A DNA stretch of 64,000 bases from the NCBI RefSeq assembly GCF_025264645.1, contig NZ_CP073696.1, positions 4,774,001 to 4,838,000 of the forward strand, written 5' to 3'. The stretch comes from Edaphobacter lichenicola. Lineage in GTDB: Bacteria; Acidobacteriota; Terriglobia; Terriglobales; Acidobacteriaceae. A model generated the notes under the pieces. That model worked only from the letters and a program-made list of their open reading frames with translations, searched no databases and was not told where the DNA came from. Position 1 is the first letter of the stretch, and the number at the start of each line of letters is the position of its first letter. Shown here in pieces: positions 7,976 through 18,751 of this stretch. A program made the position numbers and the translations under genes.

Positions 7976-10900
7976 GTCCATCTCGTCCGTTTATTCTGCG
8001 ACCTGTCGCAACGTCGTTGCTGATGGCTGCCATTCTGCTAGTCGGTATTGTGAGTTACACGCAACTACCGGTGTCTGCGCTGCCTGAGGTTGACTATCCG
8101 ACAATTCAGGTACTGACGTTCTATCCGGGCGCGAGTCCGACGGTGACATCGACAACGGTGACGGCGCCGCTGGAGCGGCAGTTTGGCCAGTTGCAGGGGT
8201 TGAGTCAGATGACCTCCACCAGCTCGGGCGGCGTGTCGGTGGTGGTGCTGCAGTTCAACCTAAGTCTGAACATCGATATTGCGGAGGAGGAGGTGCAGTC
8301 GGCGATTAATGCTGCGCAGAGTTTTCTGCCGGCTAACCTGCCCGCGCCGCCGATTTACAGCAAGACGAACCCTGCCGATGCTCCAGTTTTGACGTTGGCG
8401 ATTACGTCAAAAACGATGCCGCTGTCGGCGGTAGAAGATCTCGTAGATACGCGGTTGGCGCCGAAGATCTCTCAGCTGAGTGGAGTGGGACTGGTCAGCA
8501 TCAGCGGTGGACAAAAACCTGCGGTGCGCATTCAGGCGAATCCTACGGCGTTGTCATCGTATGGCATCAATCTTGAAGATCTGCGGACGGCAGTGACGCA
8601 GAGCAGCGTGAATGCAGCGAAAGGAAACTTCGACGGGCCGCGCCAGGACTACCAGATTGATGCGAACGATCAGCTGGTAACGAGCCATGACTATACGCAG
8701 GTGGTGGTTGCGTATCGCAATGGGGCGCCGGTGATGTTGACCGATGTGGCGCACATTCTGGATGGCGTGGAGAACAGCACGCAGGCTGCGTGGATGAATC
8801 AGACTCCGGCAGTGATTCTGAATGTGCAGCGGCAGCCGGGTGGGAATACGATCAGTGTGGTCAAGAGCATCAAGGCGCTCTTGCCACAGCTCGAGGCCAA
8901 TCTTCCTAAGGGCATCGATGTCACGACTCTTACTGACTTGACGACGCCTATTCAGGCCTCCGTCAGCGATGTGGAGTTCGAGCTTATGTTGACCATCGGA
9001 CTCGTGGTGATGGTCATCTTTCTGTTTCTGCGGAATCTGTACGCGACGATCATTCCGAGCGTGGCTGTACCGTTGTCGCTGATCGGTACCTTCGCTGCGA
9101 TGTATGCGCTGGGGTATAGCCTCGACAACTTATCGTTGATGGCGTTGACGATTTCGACCGGGTTTGTGGTCGATGACGCGATCGTGATGGTTGAAAATAT
9201 CTCGCGCTATCTGGAAGAGGGCGAGTCGCCGATGCAGTCGGCGCTGAAGGGCGCGGAGCAGATCGGGTTTACGATTCTGTCGTTGACTGTCTCGCTGATT
9301 GCTGTGCTGATTCCTCTGCTCTTCATGGGAGACGTTGTCGGCCGGCTGTTCCGCGAGTTCGCTGTGACGTTGGCCGTCACGATTGTTGTGTCTGCGGTGG
9401 TCTCGCTCACGCTTACGCCGATGATGGCTTCGCGCATCTTGAAGCATAATCCTGAGGATCAACAGGGGAGGTTCTATCGAGCGTCGGAGCACGTCTTTGA
9501 GCGGATGATTGCGTTCTATGGCCGCACCCTGAAGGTTGTGCTTCGCTATCAGACGATTACGTTGCTGGTGGCGCTTGCGACACTTCTGTTGACGATCTAT
9601 CTCTACGTCATTATTCCTAAGGGATTTTTTCCTGTGCAGGATACGGGCGTGATTCAGGGTATAACGCAGGCGCCTCAGACCATCGGATCGAAGGCGATGG
9701 CGGAGAAACAAAAAGAGGTCGCGAAGGTGATTCTCCAAGACCCTGCGGTGGAGAGTCTCTCGTCCTTTATCGGTGCAGACGGTACGAATACGACGATCAA
9801 CAGCGGAAGAATGTCGATCAACCTGAAACCGCTGGAAGATCGTGATCTAAGCGCCTCGGATGTTGTTCGCCGGCTGCAGTCGAAGCTGAAGAATGTGCAG
9901 GATATTCAGATATACATGCAGCCAGTGCAGAACATCACCGTCGACGACCGGGTGAGCCGAACGCAGTATCAGTACACACTGGAGGATCCGGATCAAAACG
10001 AACTGAATGATTGGACCAACCGCTTCGTGGCGAAGTTGAAACAGTTGCCGGAGCTGGAAGACGTGGCTACGGATCAGCAGCTGGGTGGACTGGCGGTGTC
10101 CTTGGTCATCGACCGGGCTACCGCTTCGCGGTTGGGTGTGGCGCCGACGACGATCGACAATACGCTCTACGATGCCTTTGGGCAGCGCCAGATTAATACG
10201 ATGTACACGCAGTTGAATCAGTACCACGTGATTCTGGAGGCCGAGCCGCAATTTCAACTCGACCCTAATAAGTTGAACCATCTCTACCTTCAGGCGAATT
10301 CCGCAGCAGGGACGAGCGGAGCGGCGGCAACCTCCTCTTCGGGTAATGGTTCTACCTCGGCGGGATCGAACGCGTTGACGACATCGGCGCTGTTTACCGC
10401 ATCGGCGAATACGCTTGCTCCTCCAGTGAATGCATTGACTGCGAGCACTTCCAATTCGACCTCAAGCAAAGGCTCGACCTCTGCGGGAACGACGAGCTCG
10501 ACCTACAGCAGCGCGGTGCCATTCAGTGCCTTCTCTCACTTTGAGACGACGACAGAGGCGCTCTCGATTACGCATCAAGGACAATTTCCGGCAATTACTG
10601 TTTCTTTTAATCTTGCACCGAACGCTGCACTTGGCGGGGCGATCTCAGAGATTACGAAGGTGCAGAAGGACATGCATATGCCTGCAAGCCTGCAGGCTGA
10701 TTTTCAAGGTACTGCAGCTTCGTTCCGGAATTCTTTGTCGGGTATGCCGCTACTGATTCTTGCCGCGCTGGTCACGGTGTATATCGTGCTCGGAGTGTTG
10801 TACGAGAGCTTTATCCATCCGATCACGATTCTTTCGACTCTGCCGTCTGCAGGCGTGGGCGCGTTTCTATCGTTGATTCTTTTTCATCAGGATCTCAGCG

Positions 10901-11295
10901 TGGTGGCCATTATTGGTCTTGTACTGCTGATCGGTATTGTGAAGAAGAACGGCATTATGATGGTCGATTTTGCGCTAGACGCCGAGCGCAACCGCGGAAA
11001 GAGCTCAACGGACGCGATCTATGAGGCGTGCCTACTGCGCTTTCGTCCGATCATGATGACTACGATGGCAGCGCTCTTGGGCGGTCTGCCGTTGGCGTTT
11101 GGACGTGGCATCGGTTCGGAGCTCCGCAGACCGCTCGGTATTGCCATGGTGGGTGGACTGCTGCTCAGCCAGATATTGACGCTTTATACGACGCCTGTGA
11201 TCTACATCTTCTTTGACAATCTGGCCCAGAGATTTTCGAGAAAGAAGACGACGCACGGCGCAACGAATGAGCCGGCGGCGGAAGGTCATTCATGA
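7972..11295 (+). CDS. RND multidrug efflux permease (MdtB-like)
   Basis: A 1107-residue inner-membrane proton/drug antiporter with 12 predicted membrane segments and two large periplasmic loops. The proton-relay pair is in FVVDDAIVMVEN of TM4 and the partner Lys is in GIVKKNGIMMVDF of TM10. The TTG start overlaps the adaptor stop (TTGA). Odd: residues about 777-850 form a Ser/Thr/Ala-rich low-complexity insertion in the second periplasmic loop (10303-10520) that the downstream partner lacks, which makes it longer than the usual ~1040. Probably forms a mixed trimer with the next gene product, as MdtB does with MdtC. Confidence 0.93.
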   Translation: MSPSRPFILRPVATSLLMAAILLVGIVSYTQLPVSALPEVDYPTIQVLTFYPGASPTVTSTTVTAPLERQFGQLQGLSQMTSTSSGGVSVVVLQFNLSLNIDIAEEEVQSAINAAQSFLPANLPAPPIYSKTNPADAPVLTLAITSKTMPLSAVEDLVDTRLAPKISQLSGVGLVSISGGQKPAVRIQANPTALSSYGINLEDLRTAVTQSSVNAAKGNFDGPRQDYQIDANDQLVTSHDYTQVVVAYRNGAPVMLTDVAHILDGVENSTQAAWMNQTPAVILNVQRQPGGNTISVVKSIKALLPQLEANLPKGIDVTTLTDLTTPIQASVSDVEFELMLTIGLVVMVIFLFLRNLYATIIPSVAVPLSLIGTFAAMYALGYSLDNLSLMALTISTGFVVDDAIVMVENISRYLEEGESPMQSALKGAEQIGFTILSLTVSLIAVLIPLLFMGDVVGRLFREFAVTLAVTIVVSAVVSLTLTPMMASRILKHNPEDQQGRFYRASEHVFERMIAFYGRTLKVVLRYQTITLLVALATLLLTIYLYVIIPKGFFPVQDTGVIQGITQAPQTIGSKAMAEKQKEVAKVILQDPAVESLSSFIGADGTNTTINSGRMSINLKPLEDRDLSASDVVRRLQSKLKNVQDIQIYMQPVQNITVDDRVSRTQYQYTLEDPDQNELNDWTNRFVAKLKQLPELEDVATDQQLGGLAVSLVIDRATASRLGVAPTTIDNTLYDAFGQRQINTMYTQLNQYHVILEAEPQFQLDPNKLNHLYLQANSAAGTSGAAATSSSGNGSTSAGSNALTTSALFTASANTLAPPVNALTASTSNSTSSKGSTSAGTTSSTYSSAVPFSAFSHFETTTEALSITHQGQFPAITVSFNLAPNAALGGAISEITKVQKDMHMPASLQADFQGTAASFRNSLSGMPLLILAALVTVYIVLGVLYESFIHPITILSTLPSAGVGAFLSLILFHQDLSVVAIIGLVLLIGIVKKNGIMMVDFALDAERNRGKSSTDAIYEACLLRFRPIMMTTMAALLGGLPLAFGRGIGSELRRPLGIAMVGGLLLSQILTLYTTPVIYIFFDNLAQRFSRKKTTHGATNEPAAEGHS

Positions 11296-14200
11296 ATATC
11301 TCTGCACCGTTCATCCACCGGCCTGTAGCGACGACGCTGCTGACGGTTGCGATCGCGATCGCAGGTGCAATCGCGTTCAAGGTGCTACCTGTGTCTCCGT
11401 TGCCTCAGGTGGATTTTCCTACGATTGCGGTGGCCGCGAGTCTACCTGGCGCTAGTGCGGAGATTATGGCGTCTTCGGTGGCTACGCCGCTGGAGCGACA
11501 GTTTGGGCATATAGCAGGGGTCACCGAGATGACGTCGGCGAGCAGCCTGGGCACGACTTCAGTCACGATCCAGTTCGATTTGAGTCGTAACATCGATGGC
11601 GCGGCGCGCGATGTGGAGGCAGCGATCAATGCTGCGCGGACCTATCTGCCTGCGAACCTGCCTGCGAATCCAACCTATCGCAAGGTGAATCCGGCGGATG
11701 CCCCGATCATGATCATCGGGTTGACGTCGGATAAATATGGGCCGGACAAGCTGTACGACGAAGCATCGACCGTCGTACAACAAAAGCTTTCGCAGATTGA
11801 GGGGGTCGGGCAGGTTAATCCTGGTGGCGGCGCACTGCCGTCGGTTCGTGTTGAGGTTAATCCGACAAAACTGGCAAGCCTTGGTCTAACGATGGCCAAT
11901 GTACAGTCCGTGCTGAGTCTTCAAAACGCGAATCTGGCAAAGGGCCAGATCACCAACGGAGATATATCTGCAGACATTCTGGCGAATGACCAGATCTCTC
12001 ATGCGGAAGAGTACAAGCCGATCATCGTTGGTTATAACAAGGGCCTGGCGGTGCACCTGTCCGATGTGGCGGACGTGATCGATTCGGTGCAGAATACGCG
12101 TGCGGCTGGATACCTCAATGGAAAGCGCGCGGTGGTGCTCATTGTGTTTCGGCAGCCGGGCGCAAATATTATCGATACGGTCGATCGGATTCGCGCGCAG
12201 TTGCCCTCGGTGGAGGCATCGATTCCCAGCGGGATCGAGACGACGATTGTTCTGGATCGCACGACTACGATTCGCGCCTCGGTGAGCGACGTTGAACGAA
12301 CGCTGGTTATCTCGATCGTACTGGTCATCGTCGTCGTCTTCATTTTTATTCGTAACGGTCGCTCCACGCTGATTCCGGCAGTTGCGGTTCCGGTGTCTTT
12401 GATCGGGACGTTTGCCGTGATGTACCTGTTCGGCTACAGCATCGACAACCTGTCGCTGATGGCGCTGACCATCTCGACCGGTTTTGTCGTGGATGATGCA
12501 ATCGTAGTGATGGAGAACATCACGCGGCATCTCGAAGATGGGATGGCACCGTTTGAAGCGGCCTTGAGAGGTGCAAAAGAGATCGGCTTTACTGTGGTGT
12601 CGATCAGTATCTCGCTGATCGCTGTTTTTATTCCGCTGTTGCTGATGGGGGGGATTGTCGGCAGACTCTTTCGCGAGTTCGCGGTAACACTTTCTACAGC
12701 AATTATGGTGTCGATGGTGATCTCTCTTACTACGACACCAATGATGTGCGCGTATCTTCTCAAGAACGAACATGAGCGCAAACATGGCCGCATCTATATG
12801 GCTTCAGAGAGATTCTTCGACTGGATTCTGTCGCTCTATCGGCGCAGTCTGCACTGGGTGCTGGAGAATCCGGGACTAACTCTGACGGTGCTATTTCTCA
12901 CGATTGCGTTGAACGTTGCGCTTGTCATCAAGATTCCGAAGGGATTTTTTCCGCAGCAGGATACTGGTTCGCTCGCGGGAGGTGTACAAGGACCGCAAGA
13001 TTCGTCATTTCCTGCAATGAATGAATCAATCATTCAACTGGGGAATGTAATTAAGAGCGACCCGGCCGTGCAGAATGTGATTGCGTTTACCGGTGGGCAG
13101 GGGGCGAGTAATTCAGGAAATATCTTTGTGGCTCTCAAGCCGCTCAATATACGCAAGATTGGCGCTCCGGATATCATCAACCGCCTTCGGCCAAAGTTGA
13201 ACCGTCTCCCAGTCGCTTCGGCTTTCTTGCAGGCGTCGCAGGATTTGCGTATTGGCGGGCGAAACAGCAATGCGTTGTATCAATACACGATTCAAGCGGA
13301 TAACCTCACGGATCTGAAGACCTGGGGACCTCGGTTGCTGGCTGAGATGAAGAAGCTTCCTGGATTGCAGGATGTCAATACTGACCAGCAAAATGGCGGT
13401 CTCGATGAGATGGTGACCTATGACCGTGTGACTGCGGCGAGGCTGGGTCAGACAGCGCAATCGCTGGATACGGGTTTGTACAGTGCGTTTGGACAGTCGG
13501 AGGTTTCGATCATCTACACGCAGTTGAACCAATATTACGTGGTGCTTGAGGTGGCGCCCGAGTATTTGCAGACGCCAGCAGGTTTGAACAACATCTACTT
13601 TCATCCGACTGGCAGCAGCAGCATCACGGCAACTGGAAATGCTCCTCTTTACGCGATGGCGACGAGCCAGACCAATACGACACCACTCGCGCTAAACCAT
13701 ACAGGGCTGTTTCCCTCTGTGACAGTTTCGTTCAACCTTGCACCTGGAGTGTCATTGAGCGATGCGACGCTCAGCATTGCCCAGATGCAGCAGCGATTGG
13801 GTACACCTACCTCGGTTCACGGATTTTTTGCAGGAACCCTGCTGGCGTATCAGCAGTCGTTGGGCACAGAACCGCTGCTGATCGTGACTGCACTGCTCGC
13901 CGTCTACATCGTGCTGGGCGTACTGTATGAAAGCCTGGTTCATCCGCTGACTATTCTTTCGACGCTTCCTTCTGCGAGTGTTGGCGCGATGCTTGCACTG
14001 ATGCTCTTCAAACAGGATCTGAATATTATTTCGATCATCGGCATCGTGTTGCTGATCGGAATCGTGAAGAAGAATGCAATCATGATGATCGACTTTGCCC
14101 TGCAGGCAGAGCGAGAAGGCGGCATGAACACGGAGGATGCGATCTTTGAGGCATGCATGCTGCGTTTCCGGCCCATTCTGATGACGACCATGGCGGCGCT

Positions 14201-14423
14201 CTTTGGTGCTTTGCCGTTGGCGTTCGGGACTGGAACGGGCTCGGAGCTGCGCAGGCCTCTTGGCATCACTATTGTTGGAGGGCTGATCATGAGCCAGATG
14301 CTTACGCTCTATACCACTCCAGTTGTTTACCTCACACTCGATCGCCTGCGTCTGCGTGTGATGGGACGACAGCGCGATACGTTTAATCCCGAGAGCGGCG
14401 CGGCTGCCGTCGGTGCGGAGTAG
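11292..14423 (+). CDS. RND multidrug efflux permease (MdtC-like)
   Basis: A 1043-residue RND permease of standard length. It starts MNISAPFIHRPVATTLLTVA, has the paired acidic residues in FVVDDAIVVMEN and the relay lysine in GIVKKNAIMMIDF. Its ATG overlaps the stop of the previous permease (ATGA), indicating translational coupling and equal stoichiometry. It is clearly homologous to that gene throughout, most of the difference being the missing loop insertion. Known MdtBC pumps need both subunits, one for proton and one for drug movement; the same division is likely but not shown here. Confidence 0.93.
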   Translation: MNISAPFIHRPVATTLLTVAIAIAGAIAFKVLPVSPLPQVDFPTIAVAASLPGASAEIMASSVATPLERQFGHIAGVTEMTSASSLGTTSVTIQFDLSRNIDGAARDVEAAINAARTYLPANLPANPTYRKVNPADAPIMIIGLTSDKYGPDKLYDEASTVVQQKLSQIEGVGQVNPGGGALPSVRVEVNPTKLASLGLTMANVQSVLSLQNANLAKGQITNGDISADILANDQISHAEEYKPIIVGYNKGLAVHLSDVADVIDSVQNTRAAGYLNGKRAVVLIVFRQPGANIIDTVDRIRAQLPSVEASIPSGIETTIVLDRTTTIRASVSDVERTLVISIVLVIVVVFIFIRNGRSTLIPAVAVPVSLIGTFAVMYLFGYSIDNLSLMALTISTGFVVDDAIVVMENITRHLEDGMAPFEAALRGAKEIGFTVVSISISLIAVFIPLLLMGGIVGRLFREFAVTLSTAIMVSMVISLTTTPMMCAYLLKNEHERKHGRIYMASERFFDWILSLYRRSLHWVLENPGLTLTVLFLTIALNVALVIKIPKGFFPQQDTGSLAGGVQGPQDSSFPAMNESIIQLGNVIKSDPAVQNVIAFTGGQGASNSGNIFVALKPLNIRKIGAPDIINRLRPKLNRLPVASAFLQASQDLRIGGRNSNALYQYTIQADNLTDLKTWGPRLLAEMKKLPGLQDVNTDQQNGGLDEMVTYDRVTAARLGQTAQSLDTGLYSAFGQSEVSIIYTQLNQYYVVLEVAPEYLQTPAGLNNIYFHPTGSSSITATGNAPLYAMATSQTNTTPLALNHTGLFPSVTVSFNLAPGVSLSDATLSIAQMQQRLGTPTSVHGFFAGTLLAYQQSLGTEPLLIVTALLAVYIVLGVLYESLVHPLTILSTLPSASVGAMLALMLFKQDLNIISIIGIVLLIGIVKKNAIMMIDFALQAEREGGMNTEDAIFEACMLRFRPILMTTMAALFGALPLAFGTGTGSELRRPLGITIVGGLIMSQMLTLYTTPVVYLTLDRLRLRVMGRQRDTFNPESGAAAVGAE

Positions 14424-14429
14424 ATTCTT

Positions 14430-15962
14430 ATGTCTAACACTATGATCAATGTCCGACCCAACTTATCGACGAGTCTCAGCCTCGCGACTCTTCTACTGAG
14501 TGGTTGCATGGTAGGGCCTAAATATCACGCACCACCGCCTGCGCCCGCAGCGCAAGCGCCGGTGGCTACCTATAAAGAGTCGCCAACGCAGTTTCAGGAA
14601 ACAGATGGCTGGAAGGTGGCTCAGCCGCAAGACGCGATGCTTCGTGGGAAGTGGTGGGAGATCTACAACGAGCCGGAGCTGAACTCTCTGGAAGAGCGGT
14701 TGAACATCAATAACGAGAATATTAAACAATTCTTTGAGAACTTCATGGAGGCGCGAGCACTGGTCGCGCAGGCGCGTTCGCAGTTGTATCCCACTGCTGC
14801 GATCGGGCCCTCGTTTCAACGTTCGCGCTCCTCAGGCAACCTCAGGAACACGGCCACGGCCAATACGGGAGCGGAGAGTTCGGTAGGATCGCTGCCACTG
14901 ACGGTTTCGTGGGAGCCGGATCTTTGGGGAAAGGTTCGTAACACCATTCACGAACAGCAGTACAACGCTCAGTTGAGCGCCGCCGATCTGGAAAATGAGA
15001 GACTGACCGAACAGGCGAGTCTCGCTACCTTCTTCTTTGAGATACGAGGGCAGGATGCGCTGCAGAAGATTCTCAACGATACGGTTGAGGCAGATAAGAA
15101 GGCGCTCGAGTTGACGGAGGCGCAGTATGAGACCGGCGTTGGTGATCGCATTTCGGTGGTGGAGGCGCAGAATACGCTCCAGAATGTGCAGGCGCAGGCA
15201 ATTAATCTCGGCGTTGCACGGGCGCAGTATGAGCACGCAATCGCGGTGCTTGTTGGAGCCAATGCCTCGGGGTTTTCTATTTCTGTTAAGCCACACGTCG
15301 TGAATCCACCACCGATTCCGATTGGTCTTCCGTCAGCGTTGCTCGAGCGTCGACCCGATATTGCAGCTTCAGAGCGAAACATGGCGTCTGCGAATGCTCA
15401 GATTGGTATTGCGTATGCGGCGTTTTATCCAAGTCTTACGCTCGGCGCGACGGGAGGGTATGAGAGTTCAACATTCAAGCATCTGTTTGATCTGACGAGC
15501 ACGTTCTGGTCGGTCGGACCGTCCGTGAGCGAGACCGTCTTCGATGCCGGATTGCGGCGCGCGACGGTAAATCAGTTTGTTGCGGTGTATAACGCCGATG
15601 TTGCCAGCTATCGTCAGACGGTGCTCACAGCATTTCAGCAGGTGGAGGACTCGCTTGCCTCGGTGCGCATTCTTTCGCAGCAACTGATACAGCAGGAGCA
15701 GGCGGTGAAGTCTGCTGAAGAGTTTGTGAAGTTGGAGACGGCACGTTATGAGACCGGGATCGATCCCTATGTCGATGTTGTGACGGCACAGACGACACTA
15801 CTTACAGACCAGCAAACAGCCGCTTCGCTGCATGTGCAGGAGATGACTGCATCGGTGCAGTTGATTGAAGCGTTAGGTGGTGGATGGGATAGGACTCAGC
15901 TGCCGACACCGGCCCAAGTCTCCGAGAAACTGACGAAGTCGGAGACAACGATACAGAAGTAA
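14430..15962 (+). CDS. RND outer-membrane factor lipoprotein (NodT/OprM family)
   Basis: A 510-residue TolC-like channel. The lipobox LLSGC puts the acylated Cys at residue 26, followed by MVGPKYHAPP, typical for this family. Two OEP repeats follow, with the WWEIYNEPELN and RRPDIAASERNMASANAQIG blocks and a closing VTAQTTLLTDQQTA helix. It begins seven bases after the second permease, completing adaptor-permease-permease-channel. No regulator gene lies next to the operon. Confidence 0.93.
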   Translation: MSNTMINVRPNLSTSLSLATLLLSGCMVGPKYHAPPPAPAAQAPVATYKESPTQFQETDGWKVAQPQDAMLRGKWWEIYNEPELNSLEERLNINNENIKQFFENFMEARALVAQARSQLYPTAAIGPSFQRSRSSGNLRNTATANTGAESSVGSLPLTVSWEPDLWGKVRNTIHEQQYNAQLSAADLENERLTEQASLATFFFEIRGQDALQKILNDTVEADKKALELTEAQYETGVGDRISVVEAQNTLQNVQAQAINLGVARAQYEHAIAVLVGANASGFSISVKPHVVNPPPIPIGLPSALLERRPDIAASERNMASANAQIGIAYAAFYPSLTLGATGGYESSTFKHLFDLTSTFWSVGPSVSETVFDAGLRRATVNQFVAVYNADVASYRQTVLTAFQQVEDSLASVRILSQQLIQQEQAVKSAEEFVKLETARYETGIDPYVDVVTAQTTLLTDQQTAASLHVQEMTASVQLIEALGGGWDRTQLPTPAQVSEKLTKSETTIQK

Positions 15963-16072
15963 CCCCCGGAGCATGACCTGAGATGTGGAATCGTGTAGGG
16001 TTTCAATATTCACCGCGATAGAGAGTCTGCGTTGTAGATTGTAAAAATTTGTTAGATCAAAGGCATGGCCGA

Positions 16073-18751
16073 ATGCGAATGAGAGTTTGGGGATCCGGGA
16101 TAATTGTTGCAGTTGCCGTCAATTCAATCGGATGGGGAGCGGTGGCATTGGCAGCGAATTTACCGGTTGCGCAGCCGGTTATGATCGACTCAGGTTGGCA
16201 GCTGCAGGATGCTGCGAAGGTGTCACAAACTGGAGCGGAGGTCGCATCCGCAAAGTTCAAGACACAGGGCTGGTATCCAGCGATTGTTCCTGGAACTGTG
16301 CTGACGAGCCTTGTCAATGCGGGTGTGTATCCAGAACCCTTGTATGGGGAGAATAATCGTCCGGACAAGATCCCTGATAGCCTGGCGCGCTCGCCGTACT
16401 GGTATCGAACAACTTTCTCGGTGCCGAAGTCATATGAGAGTAAGCACGTCTGGCTGAATCTTGAAGGTGTTAATTTTTCTTCGCAAGTGTGGGTGAATGG
16501 AACGCAAATCGGCACGACGAAGGGCGCGTTTCGTCGAGGGATCTTTGATATTTCAACGGCGGTGACGCCAGGGAAGAAGGCGGTGCTGGCTATTCTTGTC
16601 GCTCCGCAGCCGCACCCTGGCGATCCTCATGAACATACCATTCGCAACGGTGTTGGAACGAATGGCGGCATTACTGCGATCGATGGTCCTACGTTTCTCT
16701 CTACGATCGGTTGGGACTGGATTCCGGCGATTCGCGATCGCGATACTGGTATCTGGCAGAAGGTTTTCATCTCGGCGAGTGGTCCGGTGGTGATCAAGGA
16801 CCCATTGGTGACGACAGATCTGCCGTTGCCCAAGGTGGACACTGCAGATGTCTCCATTCAAACGAAGCTCGATAACATCAGCGATCTGCCGCAAAAAGGT
16901 GTGTTGAAGGGAAGCTTTGGAGATGTGTCCTTTCAGCAAGCCGTGGAAGTGGCACCACATAGCTCGCAGACGATTTCGCTTGATCCGCGAACGACTACCG
17001 TCCTGCATGTGAGCCATCCTAAACTTTGGTGGCCAAACGGGTACGGTCCGCAAAATCTCTACACGCTGCATCTGAGCTTTGAAGTCGATGGGAAGAGCTC
17101 CGATAGCCGCGATGTGAGCTTTGGGATTCGGAAGTTTACGTACGAGGTTCCGGATTCGCCGAACCTTACGATTTCGGTGAACGGAGTGCGTGTTTTCGTG
17201 CGTGGTGGGAATTGGGGATTGGACGAAGCGATGAAACGCAATCCGAGAGAGCGACTCGAGGCGCAGATTCGGATGCATCAGCTTGCCAATCTCAATATGA
17301 TTCGCAACTGGGTTGGGCAGAGCACGAGCGAAGACTTCTACGAGTTGTGCGACAAGTATGGCTTGTTGGTGTGGGACGAGTTTTTTCAACCGAACCCTTC
17401 GGATGGGCCTGATCCTGACGATTTCGATACGTACATGGCCAATGTGCGAGATAAGATTTTGCGGTTCCGTAATCATCCTTCCATCGTTTTATGGTGTGCG
17501 AGGAATGAGGGGTATCCTCCCAAAAAGATTGACGACGCGCTTCGCATTTTGATGGGGGAGCTTGAGCCTGCGCGGTTGTATCAGGCCAACTCTGCGGATG
17601 GGCGCGGCGTCATTTCGCATGGTCCTTATCACTGGAGGACGCCCCGAGAATTTTACGTGTACGACGAGGCGTTCAAGACCGAGATCGGAAGCGTCTCGGT
17701 ACCGACGCTTGAGTCGATCCATGGGATGATGCCAGAGAAGGATTGGGAGACGATTAACGACGACTGGGCGGAGCATGACTTTGCCAAGGGCGCATCGGGT
17801 GGTGATTCGTATCCCCAAATGATTGCGGATCGCTATGGCAAAGTCGCAAATCTTGCTGATTTTGTGCGTAAGTCGCAGCTTGCGAACTATGAAGCATTTC
17901 GAGCGATGTATGAGGGACGCAATGCAAAGTTGTTTCATCCAACGACCGGTATCCTCACGTGGATGAGCAACCCTGCGCAGCCCAGTTTTGTGTGGCAGCT
18001 TTATCACCACGATCTTGAACCGAACTCGGCATTATTTGCAGTGAAAAAGGCGGCTGAGCCGATACACATTCAACTGAACGAGGCGAGTGGCGAGGTTCAG
18101 GTCATTAATAATATGGATACTCCACTAACCGGAGCCCGCGCTCATCTCGCTATCTACAATCTCGATGGCTCCGTCCAGTATCAACATAATTTTGATGTGA
18201 CTGCTACGGCGAGCGCTGCGACTACGCTTGACCACACTTCGTGGCCCGCAAATTTGTCGGCGGTCCATTTCGTTAAGCTGGAGCTGCGTGACGCAACAGG
18301 TAAATTAATTTCGGATAACTTCTACTGGCGCGGGTTGCCGGAACAACAAGACGACCTGAAGGCGTTGGGTAGTTTGCCAACGGTAACGCTGGATGCGAAG
18401 GTCACACGCAGCGATGTTGGGGGGGAGAGCCATCTGTCTGTCATGCTGCATAATTCTGGTGCTCAGGTTGCGCTGATGGCTCATTTGCAGTTGAGGCGCA
18501 AGAAATCTGGAGAGAGGGTTCTGCCCGTCTATTACAGCGACAACTACGTGTCTTTGTTGCCGAATGAGAGTAAGGAGATCACGATTGAAGTTCCGACCTC
18601 AGATCTCAAAGGCGACGAAGCGCTTGTGGTTGTCGACGGATGGAACGTTGGCGTCAATGCTGCGTCTTCTGCGGGGATCGGCATTGCGCCCAACACGGAG
18701 TCTCGTGTAGATCATTGGCCAGTGACCGGTCTGCCAATCGTAACTAACTAG
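16073..18751 (+). CDS. secreted glycoside hydrolase family 2 (exo-glucosaminidase/beta-mannosidase-like)
   Basis: An 892-residue enzyme with a signal peptide (about 1-25). Domains in order: a galactose-binding-like sandwich (YWYRTTFSVP, LNLEGVNFSSQVWVNG), an Ig-like domain, the TIM barrel from about 370, and C-terminal Ig-like domains. The acid/base Glu is E479 in WCARNEGYPP and the nucleophile Glu is probably E537 in FKTEIGS. The NWVGQSTSEDFYELCDKYGLLVWDEF stretch resembles the exo-beta-D-glucosaminidase/mannosidase branch rather than beta-galactosidases. The frame opens earlier at TTG 16049; ATG 16073 with AAAGG upstream was chosen. It converges on the GH130-like gene, the stops overlapping by three bases. 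Confidence 0.88.
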   Translation: MRMRVWGSGIIVAVAVNSIGWGAVALAANLPVAQPVMIDSGWQLQDAAKVSQTGAEVASAKFKTQGWYPAIVPGTVLTSLVNAGVYPEPLYGENNRPDKIPDSLARSPYWYRTTFSVPKSYESKHVWLNLEGVNFSSQVWVNGTQIGTTKGAFRRGIFDISTAVTPGKKAVLAILVAPQPHPGDPHEHTIRNGVGTNGGITAIDGPTFLSTIGWDWIPAIRDRDTGIWQKVFISASGPVVIKDPLVTTDLPLPKVDTADVSIQTKLDNISDLPQKGVLKGSFGDVSFQQAVEVAPHSSQTISLDPRTTTVLHVSHPKLWWPNGYGPQNLYTLHLSFEVDGKSSDSRDVSFGIRKFTYEVPDSPNLTISVNGVRVFVRGGNWGLDEAMKRNPRERLEAQIRMHQLANLNMIRNWVGQSTSEDFYELCDKYGLLVWDEFFQPNPSDGPDPDDFDTYMANVRDKILRFRNHPSIVLWCARNEGYPPKKIDDALRILMGELEPARLYQANSADGRGVISHGPYHWRTPREFYVYDEAFKTEIGSVSVPTLESIHGMMPEKDWETINDDWAEHDFAKGASGGDSYPQMIADRYGKVANLADFVRKSQLANYEAFRAMYEGRNAKLFHPTTGILTWMSNPAQPSFVWQLYHHDLEPNSALFAVKKAAEPIHIQLNEASGEVQVINNMDTPLTGARAHLAIYNLDGSVQYQHNFDVTATASAATTLDHTSWPANLSAVHFVKLELRDATGKLISDNFYWRGLPEQQDDLKALGSLPTVTLDAKVTRSDVGGESHLSVMLHNSGAQVALMAHLQLRRKKSGERVLPVYYSDNYVSLLPNESKEITIEVPTSDLKGDEALVVVDGWNVGVNAASSAGIGIAPNTESRVDHWPVTGLPIVTN

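Noticed and set aside
11886..12785. 299-codon minus-strand open frame inside the MdtC-like gene
   Set aside because: Arg/His-rich composition typical of antisense frames of a high-GC gene; the sense frame is a conserved RND permease.
16553..17476. 307-codon minus-strand open frame inside the GH2 gene
   Set aside because: Antisense of a conserved catalytic region, with no family features or binding site.
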